Source: Bacillus mesophilus (GTDB taxonomy: Bacteria; Bacillota; Bacilli; Bacillales; SA4). From it: a stretch of DNA of 64,000 nucleotides. The notes under the pieces are model-generated. The model worked only from the letters and a program-made list of their open reading frames with translations, ran no database searches and was not told where the DNA came from. Every line of letters starts with the position of its first letter. Positions within the stretch are counted from its first letter, which is position 1. Where the stretch lies: positions 248,001 to 312,000 of the forward strand of contig NZ_JAAIWM010000005.1 of NCBI RefSeq assembly GCF_011008845.1. The letters run 5' to 3'. Both the position numbers and the translations under genes were made by a program. Shown here piece by piece: positions 35,274-44,477 of the stretch.

Positions 35274-36584
35274 CTATGGTCGTGATATTATTTCTTCATT
35301 ATAGCTTTTTATAGCCCTTTCGTAATAATTACAAGCTAATTTATATTTCCGGTCGTTATAATAGTACTCTCCTAATCTTCGGTAAGCTTTACTTAATTCT
35401 TGAAAATTTTGTTTTGAAATATAATAAGGAACGGCTGTCTTTTCTAAATGGATTATATACTCCTGTATATTATTTTTTCTTTCAAGATTTACTTCATACC
35501 ATAGAGTGACAAAATCTATTTCAACGCCTGAAAAATCTTTTATTCTCATATTTCTTAATGCGCGTTCTAAGTAACGATTACATTCATCCAGCTTTCCATT
35601 TCGATATAAATGCTTCACAATATATAATAGAGTTGTAAAGTAAGATTGACTTTTCGAATCCTTCAATTCTAAACTTAAAGTATAATACTCCATGGCTTTA
35701 TTGTGATTTTCCCTCATAGAGTAACAATAACCAAGATTATGATAAGCTATGGCTCTGTTTACTTGATCATTAGTATCCATTGATATCCTCACAATGGTTA
35801 AGAATTCTTTTTCAGCTTCTTCGTAGTTCATATTTCTAGTATAATTTAATCCAATAATAGATTTACAATCTATTATCTTATTAAAGTTCATATTTTCTAT
35901 AAATATTGGAAGTGCTTTTTGACAATAGTGTATAGCTACATTGCTAATTTTCAAATGACTATATGTTAGACCAATATGATATAACAAGTTGCAGTCATTA
36001 CGATTGTTGTTCATCATAATGCTTTCTGCTTCCTTTAAAAGGAACAACCCCTCATTATATAAATTTTGGCGACATTTTAATAAACCTTTAAAGTGATAAT
36101 AATGCTGCTTTAAAAGTGGTGTTAACATATCTTTCATGGACTCAATATCATCAACTGCCTTTTGGGCTTTATTTAATTCGTTAAATATTAGATGATACCT
36201 TAGTTTCACTAATAAGTACTTCTGAAAAAGAGTAGGGTTATTCATAATTAACTCTAACTGCTGATTAATATCATTAAATATTTTTCTAACTTCTTCATTC
36301 TTTTTACCTTCAATTAGTACATATATTTTAGTTATTAACTCCTCAACAGTATGCATATTATCTAATAATTTCGCATACTCTACCGTATTTAAATCTAATC
36401 GCTCTAGCAAAAATTTCACTGTTTCTTGATTAGGAGTAATTTTGCCATTCTCTATCTTACTAAGATATGTAATAGAACAAATACCTTGTGACAAACTTTC
36501 CTGTGTTATGCCCTTCTTCGTTCTATAAAACTTAATGAAAGAACCAGCGTTTTCAATCATTTCTTTGTTCATAAATAGTTTCAC
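35274..36584 (-). CDS. RRNPP-family peptide-sensing transcription factor (NprR/PlcR-like)
   Basis: 436 aa. The N-terminal HTH (about 13-66: FIKFYRTKKGITQESLSQG, ITYLSKIENGKITP) is followed by about nine TPR-like helical repeats (NLGYCYSMRENHNKAMEYY, LGEYYYNDRKYKLACNYYERA). This is the layout of NprR, PlcR and Rap-like sensors, which bind a short re-imported peptide in the TPR groove. The length is close to NprR. The gene lies immediately after the secreted pro-peptide gene at 36740-36886 but is separated from it by a strong terminator, so it has its own promoter. It probably activates the adjacent biosynthetic operons. Confidence 0.85.
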   Translation of the reverse strand: MKLFMNKEMIENAGSFIKFYRTKKGITQESLSQGICSITYLSKIENGKITPNQETVKFLLERLDLNTVEYAKLLDNMHTVEELITKIYVLIEGKKNEEVRKIFNDINQQLELIMNNPTLFQKYLLVKLRYHLIFNELNKAQKAVDDIESMKDMLTPLLKQHYYHFKGLLKCRQNLYNEGLFLLKEAESIMMNNNRNDCNLLYHIGLTYSHLKISNVAIHYCQKALPIFIENMNFNKIIDCKSIIGLNYTRNMNYEEAEKEFLTIVRISMDTNDQVNRAIAYHNLGYCYSMRENHNKAMEYYTLSLELKDSKSQSYFTTLLYIVKHLYRNGKLDECNRYLERALRNMRIKDFSGVEIDFVTLWYEVNLERKNNIQEYIIHLEKTAVPYYISKQNFQELSKAYRRLGEYYYNDRKYKLACNYYERAIKSYNEEIISRP

Positions 36585-36686
36585 TCCCTTACGCCAAATT
36601 CCTAATGGAACTTACATATTTATATTAGCATAATGTTTTAATAATTCAAAAAGAACAGGGGAATATTGTTCTAGGTTTTATGAAAC

Positions 36687-36724
36687 AAAAAAACTCAAGT
36701 TTCTCTTAGAAACTTGAGTTTTTG
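36687..36724. terminator. Strong bidirectional terminator after the pheromone gene
   Basis: AAAAACTCAAGTTTC pairs with GAAACTTGAGTTTTT around a TCTTA loop, with T or A runs on both sides. It ends the ten-gene biosynthetic operon on the minus strand. Confidence 0.88.
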
Positions 36725-36739
36725 TATTTTCCTAATTAA

Positions 36740-36886
36740 TCAATCGTAATCAGGGTGTTCTTCATTAATGTTGGAACCATTATTATCGATAGAGGCAGAG
36801 ACCATTGTCGAATTGTTATTATATAAGAATGATAAAACTAAAATAGTTGAAGCTGCAATAATAAATAATTTAAAACTTTTTTTCAT
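36740..36886 (-). CDS. 48-aa secreted pro-peptide, candidate pheromone of the RRNPP regulator
   Basis: Starts MKKSFKLFIIAASTILVLSF, a classic signal peptide with a KK n-region and hydrophobic core. A likely cleavage site follows at MVSA|SIDN, then a short hydrophilic tail ending NEEHPDYD. AAAGGGAGAT precedes the ATG. Size, signal peptide and an acidic/aromatic C-terminus match NprX-, PapR- and Phr-type precursors, whose active part is the last 5-8 residues. It is 34 bp after the last enzyme gene and ahead of the terminator, so it should be made in step with the pathway. A RiPP precursor role is possible, but the signal peptide argues against it. Confidence 0.75.
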   Translation of the reverse strand: MKKSFKLFIIAASTILVLSFLYNNNSTMVSASIDNNGSNINEEHPDYD

Positions 36887-36919
36887 TTGCTATATCTCCC
36901 TTTAATATAAAATAATCTT

Positions 36920-37780
36920 TTATTTTTTTTTAGAAGGCCTTTCAATTTTGGCTAATGTACTTAAGACCTCTCTAACTCTTGAAAATGAAATTGCTTTTAC
37001 TGTAGCAGTCTCTTTAATAAAACCTATTGTCTGTTCTTGTAACGCATTGTCTAATTCATCATTAAAATTTGATTGATAATATAAATTACCATTAACATAA
37101 ATTGTTGAGTAATTAATAATATGAATTTGATCCGTCTCACTAGTGATAGTTATTCTATTCATATTTTCGTTTGAATTCATATCATGAGATATTTGTATCT
37201 CAATGTTATTAATAGACCCCTGGATAAATACTTCTGTATTAAAAGCTTCGCAATAAGATAATTTTCTTCTAGTAACTGTAAATTCTTGAAGTGAGAATAA
37301 ATAATCTAACACATCTAAGCTGTGTAACACTTCATACCACAATAGGAAATTCTCACAATCATACCACCATTTTTTTCTTTTCTTATTTGTAAGCCTTTCA
37401 AACTGCACATCCATTATATTAAGATTATTGATTTTTATATATTCTTTTACTCTGTTAAAACAAGTAAAGAACCTTAATATATGACCTGAAAATAACTCTG
37501 TTTGCGAACTAATAGACTGCTCCAAACATAATAACGAGTCCATGGAGCAGACTGCAGGCTTTTCTACCAATACTTTCTTGCCACTTAATATAGTTTTTCG
37601 AATATAGAATTCATTAAATATAAACGGCGAAGCTATAATGACGGAAGTACATTCATCTAACTTTTTAACGAATTCGATTTCAGAGGTTACATAAATATAT
37701 GAAACGTCATTCCTTCTAAGTATTTCTTGGTATTTTTTACCCATTTCCCCATTTCCTATCACAAGAACATTGTCAGTCAT
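36920..37780 (-). CDS. Gfo/Idh/MocA-type oxidoreductase (second copy)
   Basis: About 286 aa. The Rossmann start is VLVIGNGEMGKKYQ, and the conserved V-E-K-P-A motif (KVLVEKPAVC) holds the catalytic Lys. It is shorter than the usual 330-350 aa and the C-terminal sheet looks diverged, so substrate specificity may be unusual. The ATG at 37780 (GAGG 6 bases upstream) is preferred over one six bases earlier. It overlaps the M20 gene before it. Together they mirror the Gfo/Idh-M20 pair at 41.4-43.6 kb. Confidence 0.78.
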   Translation of the reverse strand: MTDNVLVIGNGEMGKKYQEILRRNDVSYIYVTSEIEFVKKLDECTSVIIASPFIFNEFYIRKTILSGKKVLVEKPAVCSMDSLLCLEQSISSQTELFSGHILRFFTCFNRVKEYIKINNLNIMDVQFERLTNKKRKKWWYDCENFLLWYEVLHSLDVLDYLFSLQEFTVTRRKLSYCEAFNTEVFIQGSINNIEIQISHDMNSNENMNRITITSETDQIHIINYSTIYVNGNLYYQSNFNDELDNALQEQTIGFIKETATVKAISFSRVREVLSTLAKIERPSKKK

Positions 37781-38924
37781 TTTCATCCTCTAATAATAGT
37801 TTTTTTAGACATTCAAAGTGAGTTTTTACCTCATCCAAATTGATCCACTCATTTGGTTGATGTGCTTGTTTTAGACTTCCAGGGCCAAAAATAAACACTG
37901 GTGTATTTAATTTGGCTGCATAATGCCCTGCATCTGAACCCCCAAAGAATAAATTAGATTTCATTTCCTCATTTGAAACCTTATAAAAGTCCTCTTTTAA
38001 TCTATTAACTAATAACTCGGAGAAATCAGTTTTCAAATTATTATATTTCCAAGAATACATACTAGGAAGATAATTCTCTATTTCATAAGAAACGTTCGTT
38101 CTGTTTAAAAGTTCTTTCAAAATATTCAATATGAGCTCTTTATCTTCTTCCTGACTGACTCTTATATCAATAACTGCTTCACTTTTATAATTGACAGTCC
38201 CAGGATGATTACCGCCTTTTATAATACCAATATTGACATTAGGAAAGTACGGAAATACATCGTCATAAAACTTCAAAAGATCTGTTTTATCTTTAAGTTC
38301 CCTTAATACTTTAACTAAGACTTCATTAGCACTGATACCTTCAAAGTAATGTCCTGCATGTGCTTGCTTCCCTTTAATTGAAATTCTTTTCCATGTATTA
38401 CCTAAAGAATTCAGAACGATACTATTCTCTGTTGGCTCACATACAATGGCTAGATCGTAATGCTTAGCTAGCTTATTATGGTCAATTAAATATCTCATTC
38501 CATAACCACTGTTATTTTCCTCATCATCTACAAAATGGAACTCGAGATCCCACTTTGGCTTTATATTATTTTCTCCAATGTAGAATAATAAGGTTAGCAT
38601 TGATGCAACGCCACCCTTCATATCTGAGGAACCTACTCCAAAAAGTTTTTCACCGATTTCTTTTGCTTCTAATGGATTATATATCCAATCATCTAAAGAC
38701 CCATATGGCTTCGTATCAACATGTCCATTAATAACTATTCTTTTCCTGTTTATTCCATCTATCTTTACAATTATATTACTCTTCTTACTATTCGGCCTAA
38801 TAATTTCGTAAGAGAAATTAAATCTTTCTGCACATTGGCGAATATATTGAATCATTTTCTCACTATCGCCACCTGGATTTTGAGAATCTATTTGTACTAT
38901 TTCTTTTAAGATTTGCTTATACAT
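37773..38924 (-). CDS. M20-family amidohydrolase (second copy)
   Basis: 383 aa. The dinuclear metal site is visible as NGHVDTKP (His), GVGSSDMKGG (bridging Asp), VDDEENNSGYG (catalytic Glu pair) and GPGSLKQAHQPNEW (C-terminal His). Such ArgE/DapE/CPG2 enzymes cleave N-acyl or peptide bonds. Here it may unmask an acylated intermediate or prodrug. It is similar in pattern to the M20 gene at 41372. It overlaps the Fe-S gene by 8 bp. Confidence 0.86.
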   Translation of the reverse strand: MYKQILKEIVQIDSQNPGGDSEKMIQYIRQCAERFNFSYEIIRPNSKKSNIIVKIDGINRKRIVINGHVDTKPYGSLDDWIYNPLEAKEIGEKLFGVGSSDMKGGVASMLTLLFYIGENNIKPKWDLEFHFVDDEENNSGYGMRYLIDHNKLAKHYDLAIVCEPTENSIVLNSLGNTWKRISIKGKQAHAGHYFEGISANEVLVKVLRELKDKTDLLKFYDDVFPYFPNVNIGIIKGGNHPGTVNYKSEAVIDIRVSQEEDKELILNILKELLNRTNVSYEIENYLPSMYSWKYNNLKTDFSELLVNRLKEDFYKVSNEEMKSNLFFGGSDAGHYAAKLNTPVFIFGPGSLKQAHQPNEWINLDEVKTHFECLKKLLLEDEND

Positions 38925-39159
38925 TAAAATTTCCCTTCAAATAATCGTTAAGTTCTATACTCATTGGACATCTTATTAGTCCCTTACAAGTACTTTCACA
39001 GTAGTTTGAACACTCCTGTTTTAGGCTATTCAACCTATCTGGATACTCTAGCATGGTTAACATAACTGCTTTAGGTGTAACTAATTCATTCCCTGTAGCT
39101 TGATAGGGGGGGCAATCACTTAAACATAATCCGCATTTTGAGCAGTTTAAATATATCAT
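38917..39159 (-). CDS. Mini Fe-S protein (GlcF N-terminal-like)
   Basis: 80 aa. CSKCGLCLSDCPPY is a canonical 4Fe-4S ligand set (CxxCxxCxxxCP), and CSNYCESTCKGLIRCPM gives a second, unusual set of four Cys. This corresponds to the first 80 residues of GlcF/LldE-type proteins, without their CCG domains. ATGA overlap with the flavoprotein gene makes it the likely electron partner of that enzyme. Confidence 0.78.
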   Translation of the reverse strand: MIYLNCSKCGLCLSDCPPYQATGNELVTPKAVMLTMLEYPDRLNSLKQECSNYCESTCKGLIRCPMSIELNDYLKGNFNV

Positions 39160-41378
39160 TCAATCAACCTCTTTAGATCATTCAAAATATCAACCTGCTT
39201 TTTATATCTTTGATCCAAGTAAATATATTCATTAGTATTTTGATTAATTTTCCTTATTGAGCTGGAGACTCTTTTCAACAACTCCATTTTTTGTTCTTGA
39301 ATTGTATCAAAAACTAATAAAGTTTTTTCATTATTCAAATATAGCCAGGAATTAAAATGAATATCTTCGAACTGTAACTCTCTATCTAGCGAAATAATAT
39401 AGAATGTTGAATACTCACCAAAATTAGTTCCTGACCAAACATTGTATTCTTCAAAATTAGATGGTATTTCAACTTTACATGATAGTAAAAGAAGTAATTC
39501 CCCAACAGAAGTATAATAATAATCAACTAAAAAATTTCTAAAACTAGGGTGATTCGTCCATTTATGTACTTCGTCTTTTGCACAGCAAGTTTTTATAAAA
39601 TAATATTTATTTCTCAATTCCTCTTTAAATACAGTTTTTAAAGTTACGGTTTTTGCATCTTTTAAAGCTAGATAAAGAGGAACTACGTTATAACCTTCCA
39701 CATTTTTTAACGTTTTTCTTCCAACTATGAACTCTGATTCTAACTCTACAGCCCTAGTCAGAAGATCTAGATTATATATGGAATCCAAGAAGCTCGGTAT
39801 TCCTAATTTATATAAGTCGTTTAACGATAATTGAGAATTAACAACAGGAAAGTACGGAATGCTTATAGTTTCCTCTTCTAATTTATCAAATAATTCTCTC
39901 GGTGAAAGTTGTGCTGGGATATCTAGAACGCCATCCTCCACTGAAGGCTTATATTTAACAGAATTATATTCCATTTTTTCTATAGGATAGCAGTATTTAA
40001 GTGAATACTCTCTAACTAATCCTTTATATTGTTCGACCGATTCATTATCACTTAATAGTTTTCCAACGTTGATAATATTCTCTTGATCAAACGTTTGTTT
40101 AATTTCTTGGTAAAGCTTATTAAGCCTTGGATCTGTAAGGATATACTGAATATTTTTCTTCTCTATACCTATCCCGTGTTCACCTGTTACTGCTCCACCT
40201 AGTCTTACTGCTTTTGTAATAATTAGATGTAAAAATAGCTTTAGCTTTTCATATTCTTCCTCATCAGTTGGGTCATAAAATATAGTTGGATGTATGTTTC
40301 CATCTCCAGCATGATAAGTATTTAGGATTGGAAAATTAAACACTTCAGATAGACGGAAGAAATACTCTATTATTTCTTCTAACTTACTTCTCGGTACTAC
40401 TGTATCGAACAAGAAATAAACTTTTTTATTACTTCGTTTAATTACACCTTGTACATTTTCTTGAACAACGGCTAGCCTCATATCATGCAATGTTCCATAA
40501 CTGATAATTTGACAATCAAATTGATCCATCGCTTCTTTAAGCGTAGTCAACTTTCCTAACACAATCTCCTCATTATCATGTTCGATACTAATAATTAATT
40601 TCGCCCCAATTTGATTAGTAATTCCAGGTATAAATGGGTCTGTCGACATATCTATTGCAGTGGTTAACAAGCCTTCTTTTACAATGATATCAACTGCTTT
40701 TATCGCATGTTTGTAATCAAGAAATTGAATTATTAACTCACTTTTATACAAATTATCTTTTTGAGTTGAAACAGTTGCATTTAGTACTGTTCCTAACGTT
40801 CCTTCAGAACCAATGAATAAGTGCTTAACTGGATAATTTGGTAACACATAGCTCTGTTTACTTCCTAAGTTAATAGTCCCATGCTGTGGTGTATTGACAT
40901 TAATTTCACGAATATAATTTGCTGTCACACCGTACATGTAACATCTTGCTCCACCTGCGTTCATGGCGATAGTACCACCTAATGTACAAACTCTTAGAGA
41001 AGCAGGATCAGGAGGGTATACCAACGATTTTTCCATTAGTTTTTGGTTTATTTCTGCTAGCTTTACACTAGGAGAAATTGTATAAAGATTATTATCTAGC
41101 TCGATTATTTCTTTGTTTAACTGGGCTATCGAGACTACCACATCATGATGTTGGGCCTGCACCCCACCACAATAATTAGTTCCTGCTCCTCTAATTAAAT
41201 ATTTCATATTATTCCTATTTAAATAATCGATAACACCAGACAATTCATTCATCGTTTTGGGTGAAATAACTATACTAGCATTACCTTTAGCTAAATATGC
41301 ATCATAATCGTAAATAAATAGCTTTTCCTTTTCATCAATAAATTGCACATTATTTTCTTTTAAATAGTTTTTTAACAT
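39156..41378 (-). CDS. GlcD-type FAD-linked oxidase with extra C-terminal region
   Basis: 740 aa. The FAD-binding-4 domain (about 30-215) has YLIRGAGTNYCGG and GGTIAMNAGGARC. The FAD-oxidase-C domain (about 240-460) has YHAGDGNIHPTIFYD and GEHGIGIEKKN. Residues about 470-740 form an extra region I cannot assign. It begins LDIPAQLSPRELFDKLEE and could be a degenerate GlcE-like half. Family members oxidise 2-hydroxy acids such as D-lactate or glycolate to 2-oxo acids. AGGAGT precedes the ATG. It overlaps its neighbours by 4-7 bp on both sides. Confidence 0.82.
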   Translation of the reverse strand: MLKNYLKENNVQFIDEKEKLFIYDYDAYLAKGNASIVISPKTMNELSGVIDYLNRNNMKYLIRGAGTNYCGGVQAQHHDVVVSIAQLNKEIIELDNNLYTISPSVKLAEINQKLMEKSLVYPPDPASLRVCTLGGTIAMNAGGARCYMYGVTANYIREINVNTPQHGTINLGSKQSYVLPNYPVKHLFIGSEGTLGTVLNATVSTQKDNLYKSELIIQFLDYKHAIKAVDIIVKEGLLTTAIDMSTDPFIPGITNQIGAKLIISIEHDNEEIVLGKLTTLKEAMDQFDCQIISYGTLHDMRLAVVQENVQGVIKRSNKKVYFLFDTVVPRSKLEEIIEYFFRLSEVFNFPILNTYHAGDGNIHPTIFYDPTDEEEYEKLKLFLHLIITKAVRLGGAVTGEHGIGIEKKNIQYILTDPRLNKLYQEIKQTFDQENIINVGKLLSDNESVEQYKGLVREYSLKYCYPIEKMEYNSVKYKPSVEDGVLDIPAQLSPRELFDKLEEETISIPYFPVVNSQLSLNDLYKLGIPSFLDSIYNLDLLTRAVELESEFIVGRKTLKNVEGYNVVPLYLALKDAKTVTLKTVFKEELRNKYYFIKTCCAKDEVHKWTNHPSFRNFLVDYYYTSVGELLLLLSCKVEIPSNFEEYNVWSGTNFGEYSTFYIISLDRELQFEDIHFNSWLYLNNEKTLLVFDTIQEQKMELLKRVSSSIRKINQNTNEYIYLDQRYKKQVDILNDLKRLIE

Positions 41379-42607
41379 TGCAGACTCCTATTTTTATGGT
41401 TTCTATCCGCTGTTTTGTCGGTAAATACATCAAGTAAGAACTCCGTTAATAGACTTGTATAATCATAAAATTGTTCTTCGGAAACATACTCATTAATAGC
41501 GTGAGCCTGTTCTAAGCTTCCTGGTCCAAAAATCACAGTATTTACGCCTGATTCCATAAGATAGAAAGCATCTGAAGCACCATAAAAACCACCATATGTT
41601 TCTTTCTTCAACCTAGATTGATTTAATTGAAATAATGTATTTGTTAATTCATTTCCATCACTTTTACAAGGAGGATATCCACCTGTACTAAATGTCTCGA
41701 TACCAACAGTTACAACACCTTTATATTTATCTTCAATATCTCTTAAACAACCAGTAACTATTTCATACATTGTGTTACGATCTTCATCTGGTTTGATACG
41801 AATATCAATTAACGCTTCACAATAATTTGGGACGGTACCAGGGTGAACTCCACCGTTGATAAAACCTATATTCATATCATGTAGCTCGTTATAAGGAAAA
41901 TCTTGCCCGGTTGTCACACGAAATTCTCGATAAGAACGAACAGCTTTTCTAACGTTTCCTATAACTTCATTCATAACATCGATTGCATTCTTATACTTAA
42001 AAGCTAATCCTGCATGTCCGCCATCCGTATTCACTTTCCACTTTAACCAAAGATTACCTAACTCAGATTTACATATTTCGTTATTAGTCGGTTCAGCTAC
42101 TATTGCTAAATCAGCATAGAAATCGTAATTATATACATCCGTTAAATATTTCATTCCATGATAACTTCCCATTTCCTCATCAGCAACAAATTGAAGTTCT
42201 AATTCTCCATTTTTTAGACCATTATAGCTCATTATTTCTTTAACCGTTATCAAGAAAGCAGCTAAACCTGCTTTCATATCACATGCTCCTCGGCCATAAA
42301 CTTTTCCATCTATTACCTCAGCACTAAAAGGATCTGCTATCCACTCTCTTCTTTCTTCTTCACTTTGAAGAGCAGGCTTTGTATCCATATGTCCATTTAA
42401 TATTATCTTTGGAATTCCATCCCCAAATCTAACGTTCGCAATGATATTAATCCGTTTATCATTACTTTTAATTATCCTTGGTTCAATCCCAAAACCCCTT
42501 AAAAACTTAATAATGTATGCTGCTACACTATCTTCATTCTCCTTGTTTACTTGACTTTTTAATTGAATAAGGTCTGTAAGTATGGAAAGTTGTTCCTTTT
42601 TATTCAC
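41372..42607 (-). CDS. M20-family amidohydrolase (first copy)
   Basis: 411 aa. Metal ligands are visible in NGHMDTKPAL, GRGACDMKAG, VADEEMGSYHG and GPGSLEQAHAINEY. The start is GTG, 4 bp inside the end of the preceding gene. It is ArgE/DapE-like, but the substrate cannot be read. It is the same family as the gene at 37773; both keep the DxK after the bridging Asp and the GPGSLxQAH block, which suggests duplication within the cluster. Confidence 0.88.
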   Translation of the reverse strand: MNKKEQLSILTDLIQLKSQVNKENEDSVAAYIIKFLRGFGIEPRIIKSNDKRINIIANVRFGDGIPKIILNGHMDTKPALQSEEERREWIADPFSAEVIDGKVYGRGACDMKAGLAAFLITVKEIMSYNGLKNGELELQFVADEEMGSYHGMKYLTDVYNYDFYADLAIVAEPTNNEICKSELGNLWLKWKVNTDGGHAGLAFKYKNAIDVMNEVIGNVRKAVRSYREFRVTTGQDFPYNELHDMNIGFINGGVHPGTVPNYCEALIDIRIKPDEDRNTMYEIVTGCLRDIEDKYKGVVTVGIETFSTGGYPPCKSDGNELTNTLFQLNQSRLKKETYGGFYGASDAFYLMESGVNTVIFGPGSLEQAHAINEYVSEEQFYDYTSLLTEFLLDVFTDKTADRNHKNRSLQC

Positions 42608-43581
42608 GTAAATTGCCTTTCCTTCCTCACAGTCTTAACACCTATATTAGCTGCTTGTACTAGACTTTCCGCAACTGCAATATTGTGAATCGCTTCATCT
42701 ATTGTAGGGTAAGCAACTGTATTATCCTGAACAATGGTTGTTACGAAACTTTCAATTTCAGCTACTAGTGCATCCTTAAGAAAGAATTCCTCATAAATCG
42801 TTTTATCATTGTAAACTTCCACATCTGGATTTAATCGTGTTTTTAATACACCTTTACTACCAAAAATATTTACTTCATATTCCATTCCATACGGATATTC
42901 TTCAGGGAGTAACCAGATCGTCTCAATATGAGCATGAACTCCACTTTTTGTCTGTAAATAAGCTGTATTAAAATAATATGATTCTCTTTCTGGCAATGCT
43001 TGAATAGCAGCAACATTCTCAATTTGGCTACCTGCAAAAAACTGAACTAAATCAATATCGTGCACCATTGAAGTAACAAATGTATTAATTCTTCCATAAT
43101 GGCTTAACATTGACTTACTAAAGTTCCTTTTTAAACTTATTGCTCGAACCTCTCCTATCTTACCTTCGAGAATTCTCTCCTTAATAGCCAGATGCTTTTT
43201 TTCATGTCTTAATAGATGGCCAACGCCAATTTTTAAATTTCTACTATCTGCCAAGGCCTTTAATTCAAGGGCATCTTCATGTTTTGTTGTAATTGGTTTT
43301 TCCATAAATAAATGTTTATTGGACTCAAGTACCTTTTTTCCAATATCATAATGCGTACTCTCATCTGTGATGACATGGATTACATTGGTTTCTTCGTTTG
43401 TTAATAGTTCCTCCAAGCTCTGAAAAAAACGTACTTCTGGGTACTCACCCATTACTTTTTCTTTAACTATAGTATTCTTGTCAAAAACACCTATTACATT
43501 TACATCTCGTAACTTACTCAATATTTCTAAATGTGCTACACCAAAATTCCCTAAACCTACTATTCCGACATTGTAATTCAT
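42604..43581 (-). CDS. Gfo/Idh/MocA-type oxidoreductase (first copy)
   Basis: 325 aa. VGIVGLGNFGVAHLEIL is the dinucleotide-binding loop, HLFMEKPITTKHEDA holds the catalytic EKP Lys, and VHDIDLVQFF holds the His of the active site. Length is normal. Family members oxidise or reduce sugars, cyclitols or amino-sugar precursors with NAD(P). ATGA overlaps on both sides place it firmly in the operon. Confidence 0.88.
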   Translation of the reverse strand: MNYNVGIVGLGNFGVAHLEILSKLRDVNVIGVFDKNTIVKEKVMGEYPEVRFFQSLEELLTNEETNVIHVITDESTHYDIGKKVLESNKHLFMEKPITTKHEDALELKALADSRNLKIGVGHLLRHEKKHLAIKERILEGKIGEVRAISLKRNFSKSMLSHYGRINTFVTSMVHDIDLVQFFAGSQIENVAAIQALPERESYYFNTAYLQTKSGVHAHIETIWLLPEEYPYGMEYEVNIFGSKGVLKTRLNPDVEVYNDKTIYEEFFLKDALVAEIESFVTTIVQDNTVAYPTIDEAIHNIAVAESLVQAANIGVKTVRKERQFT

Positions 43582-44465
43582 ACTAAAACCCCTTTGGAAA
43601 TACCCCTTAGTCGATAATATTCATTTAACATTTCGTCAAGTAATACTATTGCCCATGAATAGCAATTGATTGCATTTTCTCTTTCACATTGAAAATTAAA
43701 TTCCGAGTATTTTAATTCAGTGAATTTTGTTACAAGGTCAAAAACTTCAGATGGATAGTTTTGCTGATAAAAAGGAATTAATTTATTCCTCCAATCATGA
43801 ATAATATTTAAATCGTCTCCCTCAGCTAATGCTTTGGGTTCTAACTTTAAACTTACACTATCCCGAATAGCCTCTTCAGCGTAGTGTAGCGCTTCTCTAA
43901 AAATAATTAATGGACTTTCTTCTAATGAATAAATGTGTGGTAATTTTTCCAGTTGATATTTATATAACAATAAAGCGTACTCTCTCTCATCCCACCAACT
44001 ATCATTTTTTTCTACTACATTTAAGAGACTTTTTAGTATTTTCTCATCTCCATATATAACCTCATAGCTATAATTCCAACCGTTCCCAATATTTTGAGTC
44101 AAGTTTAATCGATTTTTTTTAGCACTTCCGTCAAACATATTGGTAGTTAGACTAATACGTTGCTCCCTTACCTTAGATGTATCTCTTCTACTGTAAGCAT
44201 AAGGATGTAAATCCACAAAAATTTCTACACCGTGATTCCACTTACCAATCAGTTCAGATACTATTTTTGCGTACAATAAATTTGCCTTATAAAAGTTCCC
44301 TTCCTTTGAAACTAAGTATATATTTACATTCGGCTCATCAGAAAAATGTTTTTTTCTTACATAACTACCAGTTATAAATGCAAGATTAATGTCATCACAA
44401 AGTTCTGTTCGGATCCTATCTTTTAATTCTTCTACAAATTCTTTAATTACTATATTTAGTTCCAT
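43578..44465 (-). CDS. Nucleotidyltransferase-fold protein with degenerate active site
   Basis: 295 aa. INLAFITGSYVRKKHFSDE followed by PNVNIYLVS resembles the GS...DxD motif of minimal nucleotidyltransferases, but the two Asp are replaced (N-V-N). The helical C-terminal half (about 150-290) resembles the four-helix bundle of such proteins. It may be a catalytically dead paralogue or use other ligands. AAGGAGGGAG precedes the ATG. Confidence 0.55.
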   Translation of the reverse strand: MELNIVIKEFVEELKDRIRTELCDDINLAFITGSYVRKKHFSDEPNVNIYLVSKEGNFYKANLLYAKIVSELIGKWNHGVEIFVDLHPYAYSRRDTSKVREQRISLTTNMFDGSAKKNRLNLTQNIGNGWNYSYEVIYGDEKILKSLLNVVEKNDSWWDEREYALLLYKYQLEKLPHIYSLEESPLIIFREALHYAEEAIRDSVSLKLEPKALAEGDDLNIIHDWRNKLIPFYQQNYPSEVFDLVTKFTELKYSEFNFQCERENAINCYSWAIVLLDEMLNEYYRLRGISKGVLV

Positions 44466-44477
44466 TATTCTCCCTCC

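Noticed and set aside
36740..36886. Pro-peptide as a RiPP substrate of the radical SAM enzyme
   Set aside because: It has a Sec-type signal peptide, no Cys- or motif-rich core, and no leader recognition domain is seen in the enzyme; the pheromone reading fits better.
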